A DNA stretch of 64,000 nucleotides, taken from positions 372,001 to 436,000 of the forward strand of contig NZ_POUL01000003.1 in NCBI RefSeq assembly GCF_002890895.1, given 5' to 3'. Below the pieces are notes generated by a model. The model had not been told where the DNA came from. It searched no databases and saw nothing but the letters and a program-made list of their open reading frames with translations. The translations under genes and the position numbers were made by a program. The stretch is from Stutzerimonas stutzeri. Its GTDB lineage: Bacteria; Pseudomonadota; Gammaproteobacteria; Pseudomonadales; Pseudomonadaceae. Positions within the stretch are counted from its first letter, which is position 1. Each line of letters opens with the position of its first letter. Positions 26,390-34,598 of the stretch are shown piece after piece.

Positions 26390-26502
26390 TGTCCATCCAT
26401 GGCGCATGTTTCTTCGCCGCAGTGGGCTGCCTCATCCAGGTCATCAGGATGGGCTGCTCGGTTCTATGTTTCGCCACGTCAATCGGATACTGGAGAGAGC
26501 GC

Positions 26503-27786
26503 TTGTTAAGGAAAGTTCTGGCGTACAAGAATCTGTTGTTCATCCTGTTACTGCTGAACTCGACCTGCTTCTTCCTGACGGATGACAAGCGAGCCGGGAT
26601 CGCATACTTCCAAGAGGTGTTCCTGCTGTTGGTGGTGGCGGCGACTGCCTGTCTGTTCGTGGCGTGGAAGTGGGTCTACCAATCGAAGACCAGCCTGTGG
26701 ATCATCTTCATGGGCTGCCTGCTGCCGGTGATCTCTGCGGTACTCGCCAACCTGAACTTCGGTCAGCCGCTGGCATATGGCTTGCTGGAAGAGCGACGCT
26801 TCTTTCAGTACCTGGTGTTCTTCCCGACGCTGTTTCTGTTGATCAAGGCTTCTCCCACTCAGGAAGAGCTGGCGAAATACTTTCTATATATCGCGCTGTT
26901 TTGCGCGACGCTGGGCTTTGCGTATTACCTGGGCATCATTCCTCAGAACCAGATTGCCTCCTTTACCGTCGATGACTGGACGCAGTACGAGGATCTGCTG
27001 CGACCGAACCGCTTCCGTATTGGCTCGCCGTTCGTGACCATTGCCGTATTCATGGTGATGTACAGCATGAAAGACCGCGTCACCCTCGGCCGGTTGGCAA
27101 TTCTTCTCTACTTCGTCGCCTACCTGTGGTTGGTCATGCAGACACGCCAGACCATGTTGGTCTGGGCGCTGGCCGGAGTATGGATTTTCCGCAAGCGTAT
27201 CGATTCATTGATGAAGCTGAGTGCGCTTGGCGTGGCGGTGCTGGTGGTTTCGTACCTGATGGTTCCGGAGTTCTATCAAGAGCAGTTCGCGCGCTTCGAC
27301 GCCTTGTTATTTGATGCAACATCCGGCCCTGGGGTACGTGACACAACTGTCTCCGTGATTCTCGACGCTATCAGCACCAACAACTACTTCGGTATGGGTG
27401 CGCTGTCTCTGCAATGGAATGGTGGTTTTTCAAGGGTCTATAACTCGCACTTCTACCTCGCCGACGTCGGTATATTCGGGGTTTATCATCGCTATGGGTT
27501 CCTGACCCCAATTGTCGTCCTGATGTTCTATGGCGGCTTCATTTGGGTCATGCGGCAATGTTCGGACAAAGGCAATCTTCTCGCCGCGCTACAGCTGTCA
27601 TTCGTAGTCAGTATGCTGAATATCACGTTGTCCAACGCACTGACGTTTTCCGGCGATGTGTATGGAATGGCTGCTGCATTTTTCCTTTATTACGCCAAGT
27701 TGCAGATGGCGGATGCTCCTTTAAATGCAAATCTAGAACAGGTGAATTATGGTCAGTTTCAGTATCGTAACTATAAACTGGAATAA
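26503..27786 (+). CDS. O-antigen/exopolysaccharide polymerase-like membrane protein (Wzy/ligase type)
   Basis: This protein of about 427 residues is strongly hydrophobic, with around ten helices and one larger periplasmic loop, the shape of Wzy polymerases and O-antigen ligases. The function is inferred from topology and its place among repeat-unit genes. The start is uncertain. A TTG at 26503 follows GGAGAG at a good distance. Earlier in-frame options at 26389 (TTG) and 26449 (ATG) have no ribosome site, and the former overlaps a hairpin. It overlaps the next gene by 38 bp. Confidence 0.78.
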   Translation: MLRKVLAYKNLLFILLLLNSTCFFLTDDKRAGIAYFQEVFLLLVVAATACLFVAWKWVYQSKTSLWIIFMGCLLPVISAVLANLNFGQPLAYGLLEERRFFQYLVFFPTLFLLIKASPTQEELAKYFLYIALFCATLGFAYYLGIIPQNQIASFTVDDWTQYEDLLRPNRFRIGSPFVTIAVFMVMYSMKDRVTLGRLAILLYFVAYLWLVMQTRQTMLVWALAGVWIFRKRIDSLMKLSALGVAVLVVSYLMVPEFYQEQFARFDALLFDATSGPGVRDTTVSVILDAISTNNYFGMGALSLQWNGGFSRVYNSHFYLADVGIFGVYHRYGFLTPIVVLMFYGGFIWVMRQCSDKGNLLAALQLSFVVSMLNITLSNALTFSGDVYGMAAAFFLYYAKLQMADAPLNANLEQVNYGQFQYRNYKLE

Positions 27787-28513
27787 TTTTGACGGCCTGA
27801 AGGAAACCTATCAGAGCTTGGCCAGCCAGACTTACCGGAACTTCCGCTGGATCGTGATAGACGGTGCGTCCAAAGACGGGAGCGGCGAGTGGCTGAGGAA
27901 TTTGCAGGACAGCCAAGCTGAAATCACCATAGAGCCAGACAAAGGCATCTATGACGCAATGGAAAAGGGACGCCAGCGGGCTGTTGAAACGCCTGGTTTT
28001 ACTCTGTTCCTTAACAGTGGCGATTCATTTGCCGATCCGACCGTACTGGAGCGGATCAACGAAGAATTAACCGATGCCACAGTCAAACCCAAATTTGTTT
28101 ATGGCGACTTCTATCGCAAGGAAGCCAGTGGTGAATTGAAGCGTACAGCCGCGCGACCTATTGAGCGAGCACCGCTTGGTCTACCGGCGAGCCATCAAAC
28201 GATGTACTTCGAAAATGAGCGGCTGCGGCAGTTCAAATTCCGCTTGGATTACAAGCTGTCAGCCGACTATTGCCTGCTGCTTGAGTTTCTACAGGGCCTG
28301 GATTTGCAGGCCGAGGTGCTTCAGCTGTCTTTCCCGTTATGTATTTTCGACACCACGGGTGTCTCGCATAAACGCCGTTTCGAAGCGATCCGTGAAGATA
28401 TGGATATCCGAAAGCGGTTTTTGAAGTTTTCCAAACCCAATGCGTTGGCGCTCTACATGTTGCATTACGTCCATACGCATTCCAAACAATTGCGTTCGTC
28501 GTTGGGGCGCTGA
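27749..28513 (+). CDS. Family 2 glycosyltransferase
   Basis: This 254-residue enzyme is a GT-A fold inverting transferase: N-terminal SIVTINWNNFDGLKETYQSL, then WIVIDGASKDGSGEWL and the substrate-binding stretch DKGIYDAMEKG. The metal/donor DxD-like position is in FLNSGDSF. Similar small GT2 enzymes decorate colanic-acid-like polymers. It overlaps the end of the polymerase gene, and AGGTGA precedes its ATG. Codon use here is more AT-rich than its neighbours. Confidence 0.9.
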   Translation: MVSFSIVTINWNNFDGLKETYQSLASQTYRNFRWIVIDGASKDGSGEWLRNLQDSQAEITIEPDKGIYDAMEKGRQRAVETPGFTLFLNSGDSFADPTVLERINEELTDATVKPKFVYGDFYRKEASGELKRTAARPIERAPLGLPASHQTMYFENERLRQFKFRLDYKLSADYCLLLEFLQGLDLQAEVLQLSFPLCIFDTTGVSHKRRFEAIREDMDIRKRFLKFSKPNALALYMLHYVHTHSKQLRSSLGR

Positions 28514-28575
28514 ACACAGGTAACCGATCCAATAAAAATGGACTGTCAAAAGAACAGGGCGCAGGAGAGAGTTCT

Positions 28576-29556
28576 ATGAATTACCGAAGCCTGAATGATC
28601 TGTCGCGGTTGAGCACGGAATGTGCTAGCAAAATTCCCAATGATGTCGAACTGATAGTCGGCATACCGAGAAGTGGGATGTTGGTCGCCAGCATCATCGC
28701 ACTGAAACAGAATCTGCCGCTGACAGATCTCTACTCTTTCCTGCGCAACGACGACCTGAAGAAGGGTAATACCCGCACCTACAAGCACGCCGAACTGGTA
28801 AAGCCGAGGGATGCGAAAAAGATTCTGCTGGTCGACGACAGTGTTTCTTCGGCCAAGTCGATGCGTGCGGCGGATGAACAAGTCCGCGCCGTTTATGGCG
28901 GTCAGGTTCTGACCATGGCGGGTTTTGCCGAGAAGCATAATCGACACCACGTAGACATGTATCTGGAGCTCGTGGAGCAGCCTCGGGTGTTCGAGTGGAA
29001 CATCATGCACCATCCATTCTTGGCTCAGGCGTGCCTGGATATCGACGGCGTGCTCTGTGTCGATCCGACCAACGATGAAAACGATGACGGACCGAACTAC
29101 CGGGAGTTTCTGAGCTGTACACGCCCGTTGTTCATCCCTTCGGTCAAGGTCGCGCATTTGGTGACCAGCCGATTGGAGAAGTATCGCGCCGAAACGGAGG
29201 AGTGGCTGCAGCGCAACGGTGTGCAATACGGGACGTTGCACATGTTGGATCTCCCGACTGCGGAAGAGCGCCGGCGTTTGAACATTCACCACAAGTTCAA
29301 GGCCGAAGTCTATTCCAAGCAGCCGCTGACACGCTTGTTCGTCGAGAGCGAAGTCAGACAGGCCGTCGAGATCATGAAGCTCAGCCGCAAGCCGGTGTAC
29401 TGCATCGAGACAAACGAGATGTATGTGCCTGGGCAGGTCTATAACCTCAAGGCCAATACACTGCGGAAAACTCACAGCCTGAAGGCGAAACTGGTCGGGA
29501 AGGCCAAGTCTTTTTTGAGCAAATGGGCGCCAGTAGCATCATCGTCGAAGAGTTGA
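28576..29556 (+). CDS. Phosphoribosyltransferase-HAD phosphatase fusion
   Basis: This 326-residue protein joins two domains. Residues 24-120 form a type I phosphoribosyltransferase, with VGIPRSGM and the PRPP loop LLVDDSVSSAKS (about 84-95). Residues 150-290 form a HAD-type hydrolase with motif I DIDGVL (Asp155, Asp157), motif II LVTSR (Thr197), Lys240/242 and motif IV VESE (257-259). The tail (about 295-317) is a Lys-rich amphipathic helix, perhaps for membrane contact. Its place at the end of the repeat-unit genes suggests that it transfers phosphoribose from PRPP onto a glycan and removes the 5-phosphate. That role is inferred. A nucleotide-salvage function is the main alternative. Confidence 0.8.
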   Translation: MNYRSLNDLSRLSTECASKIPNDVELIVGIPRSGMLVASIIALKQNLPLTDLYSFLRNDDLKKGNTRTYKHAELVKPRDAKKILLVDDSVSSAKSMRAADEQVRAVYGGQVLTMAGFAEKHNRHHVDMYLELVEQPRVFEWNIMHHPFLAQACLDIDGVLCVDPTNDENDDGPNYREFLSCTRPLFIPSVKVAHLVTSRLEKYRAETEEWLQRNGVQYGTLHMLDLPTAEERRRLNIHHKFKAEVYSKQPLTRLFVESEVRQAVEIMKLSRKPVYCIETNEMYVPGQVYNLKANTLRKTHSLKAKLVGKAKSFLSKWAPVASSSKS

Positions 29557-29559
29557 GCG

Positions 29560-29595
29560 GGTGGTTGGTTGTACCGAAGGGTGCAACCAACCACC
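29560..29595. terminator. Strong hairpin between convergent genes
   Basis: GGTGGTTGGTTGTACC and GGTGCAACCAACCACC form a 16-bp stem (one T-G pair) with a GAAG loop. It lies between the ends of the PRTase-HAD gene and the convergent GH5 gene, fitting a bidirectional terminator although T-runs are poor. Confidence 0.65.
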
Positions 29596-29610
29596 GGTTC
29601 AATGATTCAG

Positions 29611-30660
29611 TCAGCGATTAGGGCCAATGCGACTGCAGTCACCTTGGCCGACGTACTTGCTGAGCACTTCCCATTGGGGGCGGTCTCGGCCGTCTTTGGT
29701 AGGCTCGATGGATAGTTTGTATTTGCCCCACGAGGAACCTGCTGCCCAATAGGTAATAGGGATGCAGTGGTCCTGAAGATAAGCCAGCAAGTTATCCATG
29801 GCTTCGAGGTAACGAGGTTCGTCTGCGGGAATGCCAAATTCACCGATATGGCCTTGTTTGTCATGCTTGATCAGCCAGTCGATGAAGGGCTTGACTCGTT
29901 TGACGCCTAGCATGGTGTCGAAATTTTTCTCCAGCGGCTCTTTGTAGTGTCCGCTTCCATGTTTATCGATGTACAGGTGAGCAGAAAAAATCAACTTGTC
30001 GGAGGGGTCTTCCAGTTGCAGCAACGGATCATTGAATTTAGGCCAGCGATAACTGCTGGACCAGAAGTTACCTTCGATGAGCAGGGGCCGCTTCTGGTCA
30101 TGTTTTCTAATGGCATCAATACCGGCTTGAGCGGCTGCCGGCCAGTATTCGTCAGCGCCATGTGGCTCATTCATGATGTCGTAGGCATAAAGGCCTTTTT
30201 CATCTTTCCAGCGTTTGGCAACACGTTCGAGCAGATCGGCATAAGCCGAGATCGGCACGGCCTCGGTGCCGATGAGTTGCTTTCGATATCGGGCATAGTT
30301 GTGGATGTCGAGGATGATGCGCATGTCGTATTGGGCGGCTTGCTGCAGGGTTTGGTCGATCAGTTCTGCATAGTCCTCATCAAGTTCGGCATTCAATGCT
30401 GGCTGCAAACGCTCCCACATGATGGGGAAGCGGATGGTCTCGATTCCCTTGGCTTTCCACTTGGCAAAATAGCCGGGCGCGGGGAAGAAATAATTTGTTT
30501 TATATTTTCCGGGGATGACATTCCCGGAAAATGCGGCTCCGCCAATGTTCAGCCCCACCAGATCGATATTTTCCGCATAGCTGGCGGCACTCCAGAGCGC
30601 AACCGTGAGTCCGAGGAGTATTCCTTTTGATCGGTTCGAAGCGCTGCGTGTCCTTAACAT
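29611..30660 (-). CDS. GH5-family glycoside hydrolase (endoglucanase-like)
   Basis: This 349-residue secreted enzyme has a signal peptide (about residues 1-29) and one GH5 domain. Catalytic acid/base is Glu165 in MNEPHG and the nucleophile is Glu274 in HIGEFGIP. It is a clear paralogue of the C-terminal half of the protein at 34599-36413, sharing LDIHNY/LDMHNY, MLGVKRVKP/MLGVERVKP and the ending SRIGP/STIGP. It starts at an ATG with AGAGGT upstream. The encoding gene is antisense to the operon, and a GCGGCT repeat lies in its upstream region. It probably trims the exopolysaccharide. Confidence 0.88.
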   Translation of the reverse strand: MLRTRSASNRSKGILLGLTVALWSAASYAENIDLVGLNIGGAAFSGNVIPGKYKTNYFFPAPGYFAKWKAKGIETIRFPIMWERLQPALNAELDEDYAELIDQTLQQAAQYDMRIILDIHNYARYRKQLIGTEAVPISAYADLLERVAKRWKDEKGLYAYDIMNEPHGADEYWPAAAQAGIDAIRKHDQKRPLLIEGNFWSSSYRWPKFNDPLLQLEDPSDKLIFSAHLYIDKHGSGHYKEPLEKNFDTMLGVKRVKPFIDWLIKHDKQGHIGEFGIPADEPRYLEAMDNLLAYLQDHCIPITYWAAGSSWGKYKLSIEPTKDGRDRPQWEVLSKYVGQGDCSRIGPNR

Positions 30661-30694
30661 CTCACTACCTCTTTCTGCTCTTTTGGACGATGCC

Positions 30695-30720
30695 GCGGCT
30701 GCGGCTGCGGCTGCGGCTGC
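30695..30720. repeat. Hexanucleotide tandem repeat (GCGGCT)4
   Basis: Four perfect GCGGCT units plus GC lie in the 190-bp spacer between the divergent GH5 and WecG-like genes, 35 bp upstream of the GH5 start. Read as protein it would give poly-alanine in both frames, but neither gene needs it. Unit-number change could alter promoter spacing. Confidence 0.8.
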
Positions 30721-30850
30721 TTCGTTTGTCCGGTGCCGGAAGGCATTGTTCATTTTTGTCAGGCGAATCTTTCTGCTTGGCGGCCCACGACGACCAAGAT
30801 GGGAATCGGGTGCCAACAACTTTCATGGGTTACAGACAGAGAATCTATTT

Positions 30851-31645
30851 ATGAAAAATCCCCTCACCAAAAGGATGGATCCTTTGATAGGGAAGTTGAA
30901 ACTGCTGGAAGAATCGGATACCGGCCCCTTCATTTCCGAACTGAAAAAGCGCGAAGCGCCGACGATTCTTGGTTTTCTCAATCAGCATGGCTACAACATT
31001 GCACAGCGTCAGCCGGCGGTGTTGGATAGTTTTATGCAGGTCAACTACCTGCTGCGCGATGGGATTGGCATCAAGATGGCCTGCACATTCAATGGCCGCG
31101 ATCCGAAGGCTAACCTCAACGGGTCTGACTTCATCCCTGAGCTGATTGAAGATCTGGTGGGTGAATCCCATGATCGTTATGAGTTGTTCGCCATGGGCAC
31201 GCGAGAGCCCTGGCTAAGCGAAGGTGCGCGCAACCTGTTCGGAGACAGACGTTTCCACGCTATTGATGGCTTCAAGGCGCCTGAGGAATACCTGGAGTTC
31301 TATCAGCGGCACCACGTGCCAGGCCGCTATCCCATCATCGTGCTGGCGATGGGTATGCCCAAGCAGGAGCGCGTTGCGCTGCATCTGCAAAAGGCCATGG
31401 ATACCCGCGCGCTGCTGATCTGTGGCGGTGCGATTCTGGACTTTTCAGCGCAGCGCTTTCCGCGCGCGCCCATGGTCTTTCGACGTCTGGGGCTGGAATG
31501 GGCGTTCCGCATGCTCATCGAGCCGCGCCGGCTATTCAAGCGATATGCCATCGGTATACCGGTGTTCTTCTTCTACCTGTCGCGTAATGCGTTATCCAGC
31601 GCCCGCCGTGTAGGCGGCTGGAATGCCCTCAAGCGCGAGCCCTGA
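30851..31645 (+). CDS. WecG/TagA/CpsF family glycosyltransferase
   Basis: This 264-residue enzyme is a GT26 family member, related to the ManNAc-uronate and GlcA transferases of cell-surface polymers. Conserved features are VLAMGMPKQE (usual form GxPKQE), LICGGAILDFSAQ and the ending block RAPMVFRRLGLEWAFRMLIE. I start it at the ATG giving MKNPLTKRMD, since an upstream poly-alanine extension runs through the GCGGCT repeat. It may add glucuronate made by Ugd, but the donor is not shown by the sequence. Confidence 0.88.
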   Translation: MKNPLTKRMDPLIGKLKLLEESDTGPFISELKKREAPTILGFLNQHGYNIAQRQPAVLDSFMQVNYLLRDGIGIKMACTFNGRDPKANLNGSDFIPELIEDLVGESHDRYELFAMGTREPWLSEGARNLFGDRRFHAIDGFKAPEEYLEFYQRHHVPGRYPIIVLAMGMPKQERVALHLQKAMDTRALLICGGAILDFSAQRFPRAPMVFRRLGLEWAFRMLIEPRRLFKRYAIGIPVFFFYLSRNALSSARRVGGWNALKREP

Positions 31646-31711
31646 TACGGTCCCGCTGCGGCCGCATCGCCATGGATGGCCGCGGCAGCAGGGGCGGGCG
31701 GCGCCCGACGA

Positions 31712-33016
31712 CTATCGAGGAATCACCCGTAGCGTCATCGCCAGGCTGAACAGGTAGTGGGCCGAGAGCGTGACCGCGTAGATCAACACAACCGAAGTGA
31801 TTGGTAGCTCGAGCAGCTGCCCGCTGGCAAAGCAGGCAGCGGTAAGCACTGCGCGTTGCACATTCAGCATCAGCAGCAGCCGCTGACCCTGGAACACCGA
31901 CAACAGATGCGAAGCGGGCGCGTGCATGAACTGAAACAACAGATAGATCGCCAGTATTGACGCCATCTCACCGGCCACGGCCCATTCTGCGCCGAACGCC
32001 ACCGCAAATAATCGCTCCCCGAAGAGCAACAGCAGCAGCGTCGGTGCGAGTGCGAGTAACAGCAACCTTTTGATCACCGAATAGGTCAGCGTGCGGATTT
32101 CTGCAGGGCGCTTACGTCCTATCGTGGCGATTTCGGCGTAGTAGGCCTTGCTGGTCGAGTGACCGAGTAGATTCATTGGCAAAGCCAGCGTCATCATGGC
32201 CAGCCCAAGTTGTCCGGTCGTTGTCGGGTCATAGAGCGCTGCAGTCAGTAGCAGTGGAGCCTGGCTGGAAAAGATCTGTAAGAGCTGCGACGGCAGCCGG
32301 TAGATTGGAAAACTCCGGTAATGCCTGAACAGCCACCACGCCCGCTGCAGGGTGACCTGCCGCCAGTAGCGCCTCACATCCGCGCTGAACAACCGCACCA
32401 GCTTAAACGTCCCCGCGCCAGCTCCCAACACCTGGCCAGCCAGAAGCCCAAGGGGCTTCATTCCCAGCAATCCCAACACTACCTTGGCAATCGAGCCAAC
32501 GGCGCTCTGCTGCAGCTGTGTGCGGGCGATAGCCGCATAGGCGCGCCGGCGAACCGCCCAGATCAGAAAAACTTCGTAGAAGCCAGCGCTTGCCAGTGCC
32601 ACTGCCAGCATCCAGCGATACGGAATAAGCGCCTCCATTGAGATGCTGGTCAACAAGACGGGGCCAGCAAGCCAAAGAACAGTACTCACCAATACCGTTG
32701 TCACCGCAACGAAGGCTGCAGCCAATGCCATCAGCGTCATGGCGGCCCCATGCCGGCTAGGCAGCGGAACCGCAAGTTCGTAGCGCAGCGTCATCAGCGG
32801 CGTAAGAATCAGCAGCAAGGCGGTAAAGACCGACAGGACGCCGAAATGCTCCGGGCTGTAGATTCGAGTGAGGATCGGGATGGAGGCGAGGCCAACTATT
32901 CTGGCCAAGCCGTTGCCGACGGCAAGGGTCGCCATGCCCTTAAACACTTTGGCAGAGGCGTCGCCCGCCAGTCTTTGCCGGATTGCGATTAGTTTGCCCG
33001 TACGGAGGCTTTGCAC
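31712..33016 (-). CDS. Second Wzx-type polysaccharide flippase
   Basis: This 434-residue membrane protein has the same layout as the flippase at 21447-22835: SIPILTRIYSPEHFGVLSVF near the N-terminus and a central FPIYRLPSQLLQIFSSQAP. About 12 helices are visible. It lies convergent to the WecG-like gene. Two flippases in one locus could mean separate polymers, or one exporter with different specificity. Confidence 0.88.
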   Translation of the reverse strand: MQSLRTGKLIAIRQRLAGDASAKVFKGMATLAVGNGLARIVGLASIPILTRIYSPEHFGVLSVFTALLLILTPLMTLRYELAVPLPSRHGAAMTLMALAAAFVAVTTVLVSTVLWLAGPVLLTSISMEALIPYRWMLAVALASAGFYEVFLIWAVRRRAYAAIARTQLQQSAVGSIAKVVLGLLGMKPLGLLAGQVLGAGAGTFKLVRLFSADVRRYWRQVTLQRAWWLFRHYRSFPIYRLPSQLLQIFSSQAPLLLTAALYDPTTTGQLGLAMMTLALPMNLLGHSTSKAYYAEIATIGRKRPAEIRTLTYSVIKRLLLLALAPTLLLLLFGERLFAVAFGAEWAVAGEMASILAIYLLFQFMHAPASHLLSVFQGQRLLLMLNVQRAVLTAACFASGQLLELPITSVVLIYAVTLSAHYLFSLAMTLRVIPR

Positions 33017-33296
33017 TTGAACTCCTCTTCCTATGAGCGAGCTGCCTAGGCAGCGTGTGCGGTTCCGTACTGCGCGTCATGCGCCGAGTTGACCGTTGGC
33101 ATGACGCTTGGAGTGCATCCGGCCATAAGAAGTCGCTCTAAAGAAAAAGTTCTGGTGAGCGAGTGCTGTTTGTAGCGGACAACCCATGCGCCTCGCCTCG
33201 CCGGTTCCGATTGTCATTTCAGCCGCTAAGCCTACTGGCGCAGCGCCGTGAAAACCGGCCAGTTATGCCGACTCGATCCCTATGTAGTCCACAAGC

Positions 33297-33869
33297 TCAG
33301 TCGATGCCCGGCCCCGATGTCTTAAGTGGCTGGCCAGCGCCTTCGTCGTAAACCAGCTTGCCGTTATTGAGTCTTGCTGGCGATGTATAGGGGTGCACTG
33401 TCAGACGTTGCTCGTCCTGGATGTGCAGCACTTCAACTCCGCGTAGCTTCAAGACGTCGGACACCATTGACCGGTGGCACCGCCACCAGAGTAATTCAGC
33501 ACACATCATCGCCGTAGGTTGCTCGGCAGCCAGCCGTAAAAGCTGCTCTAGCCCGCTCGCAAACTCGTCGCTGTGCAGGTGTTCGGCGTAGCCGCGAAAA
33601 GAGCTGTTGCGCCAAGCGCTCGCGCTAGGACCCGGTGAAGCTCGTCGGCGACCGCCCAGCGTTTCGATCCACTCATAGGCAATCCCATTCTCGGCGAGCG
33701 TGGCTTGCAGGTTTGCCGACATGAATTGCGGAAATCGCCTGGAACCGGGGAAACGTCGAACGTCGGCTATCGCCCGTATGCCGTAGTGCTCCAGCAAGGC
33801 GACAAGGGCCGCAGGTGTGCGTGTTGAGTGGCCAATGGTCCAGATTCGGTGTGGCTGAGGTGGACTCAT
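33297..33869 (-). CDS. DUF488 family protein
   Basis: This 190-residue protein has the DUF488 N-terminus WTIGHSTRTPAALVALLEHY and IADVRRFPGSRRFPQF, and the Cys-W-x-x-C-H-R segment CAELLWWRCHRSMV. The fold and function of DUF488 proteins are not settled. The start overlaps the stop of the adjacent DUF2945 gene by 4 bp, so they are cotranscribed. It seems unrelated to the surrounding polysaccharide genes. Confidence 0.9.
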   Translation of the reverse strand: MSPPQPHRIWTIGHSTRTPAALVALLEHYGIRAIADVRRFPGSRRFPQFMSANLQATLAENGIAYEWIETLGGRRRASPGPSASAWRNSSFRGYAEHLHSDEFASGLEQLLRLAAEQPTAMMCAELLWWRCHRSMVSDVLKLRGVEVLHIQDEQRLTVHPYTSPARLNNGKLVYDEGAGQPLKTSGPGID

Positions 33870-34081
33870 TTCGCCCTGCTCAGCGCGCTGCCCTTGTGCA
33901 TTGCCACGTGATCGGTCTTGTCGCTTGCGATCTCGTATTGGGGTTCATCTGGGCTGGCGTGTCGCTTGTGGCCTTTGTATTCGGTATCGCTGGTGTGCAC
34001 TTTTACGATACGCCCCGTTACATGCCCCGCTTCCGAATTCCAGCGGACGTGGTCGCCCACTGCAAACTGTTCTCGACTCAT
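33866..34081 (-). CDS. DUF2945 (HVA1-type) small protein
   Basis: This 71-residue protein carries the DUF2945 pattern FAVGDHVRWNSEAGHVTGRI and VKVHTSDTEYKGHKRHASPD, ending in HVAMHKGSALSRAK. Related domains have a Tudor-like barrel. Function is unknown. It is translationally coupled to the DUF488 gene. Confidence 0.9.
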   Translation of the reverse strand: MSREQFAVGDHVRWNSEAGHVTGRIVKVHTSDTEYKGHKRHASPDEPQYEIASDKTDHVAMHKGSALSRAK

Positions 34082-34393
34082 AGAACGCTCCTGATGCTCA
34101 AAAAGGTGGCGAGCGACGCTTTTGTTTGGGAAACGTTACTTCCTCTCTCTCTATGAGCGACCGGAAACAGGGCTTCCTTACGCCTACCGTTCGTCGGCTA
34201 GCCTGATAGCAGCTAACAGTGATGCTGATAGATAAAATCCAAAAAAATGACGCTGGTAGGACCATAAACGAAACGTGCTAAAGCGGATTAAACCCTATTT
34301 AAGATGGTGGCACTAAGCCACAAACTAATAGCGGATTAATGGCTGGTCAAAATTGTGACGTAGAGTTGGCGTTCTAAAGCCGCCAAATAAATT

Positions 34394-34421
34394 TTGAATC
34401 GTTTTGGAAACCTATTATAAA
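34394..34421 (+). promoter_or_regulatory. Sigma-70-like promoter for the modular GH5 gene
   Basis: TTGAAT (34394-34399) and TATAAA (34416-34421) are separated by 16 bp, close to consensus. Transcription would start near 34428, leaving a leader of about 170 nt. Confidence 0.55.
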
Positions 34422-34429
34422 GACGCCAC

Positions 34430-34474
34430 GCAACGGATTGCCGGGTTTCACTACTGGTGATCCGGCGTCGTTGC
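34430..34474 (+). promoter_or_regulatory. Structured 5' leader hairpin
   Basis: GCAACG and GCCGG on the left pair with CCGGC and CGTTGC on the right, interrupted by a small internal loop. It begins right after the predicted transcription start and could be a leader structure or stabiliser. Confidence 0.4.
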
Positions 34475-34598
34475 AACGCGGTTCGTCCGGTTGCGCGAGT
34501 GATGCATCTGCCCCAAGCGCCTGTACGACTTAATTACAACTCCCGCCACTTTTTTAAAGGCTTAAGCCTTTTGAAGTATTAAGTTTCGGAGAGACTGC

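Larger units (their letters stand above)
34082..34598. other. AT-richer intergenic region upstream of the modular GH5 gene
   Basis: This 517-bp spacer has no gene. It has a candidate promoter at 34394-34421 and a structured leader hairpin at 34430-34474. Base composition is more AT-rich than most of the window. Confidence 0.5.

Noticed and set aside
30605..30850. Extended N-terminus for the WecG-like and GH5 proteins through a poly-alanine stretch
   Set aside because: The poly-alanine arises from the GCGGCT repeat in both frames. Both proteins have a better internal start, with a signal peptide or family N-terminus.
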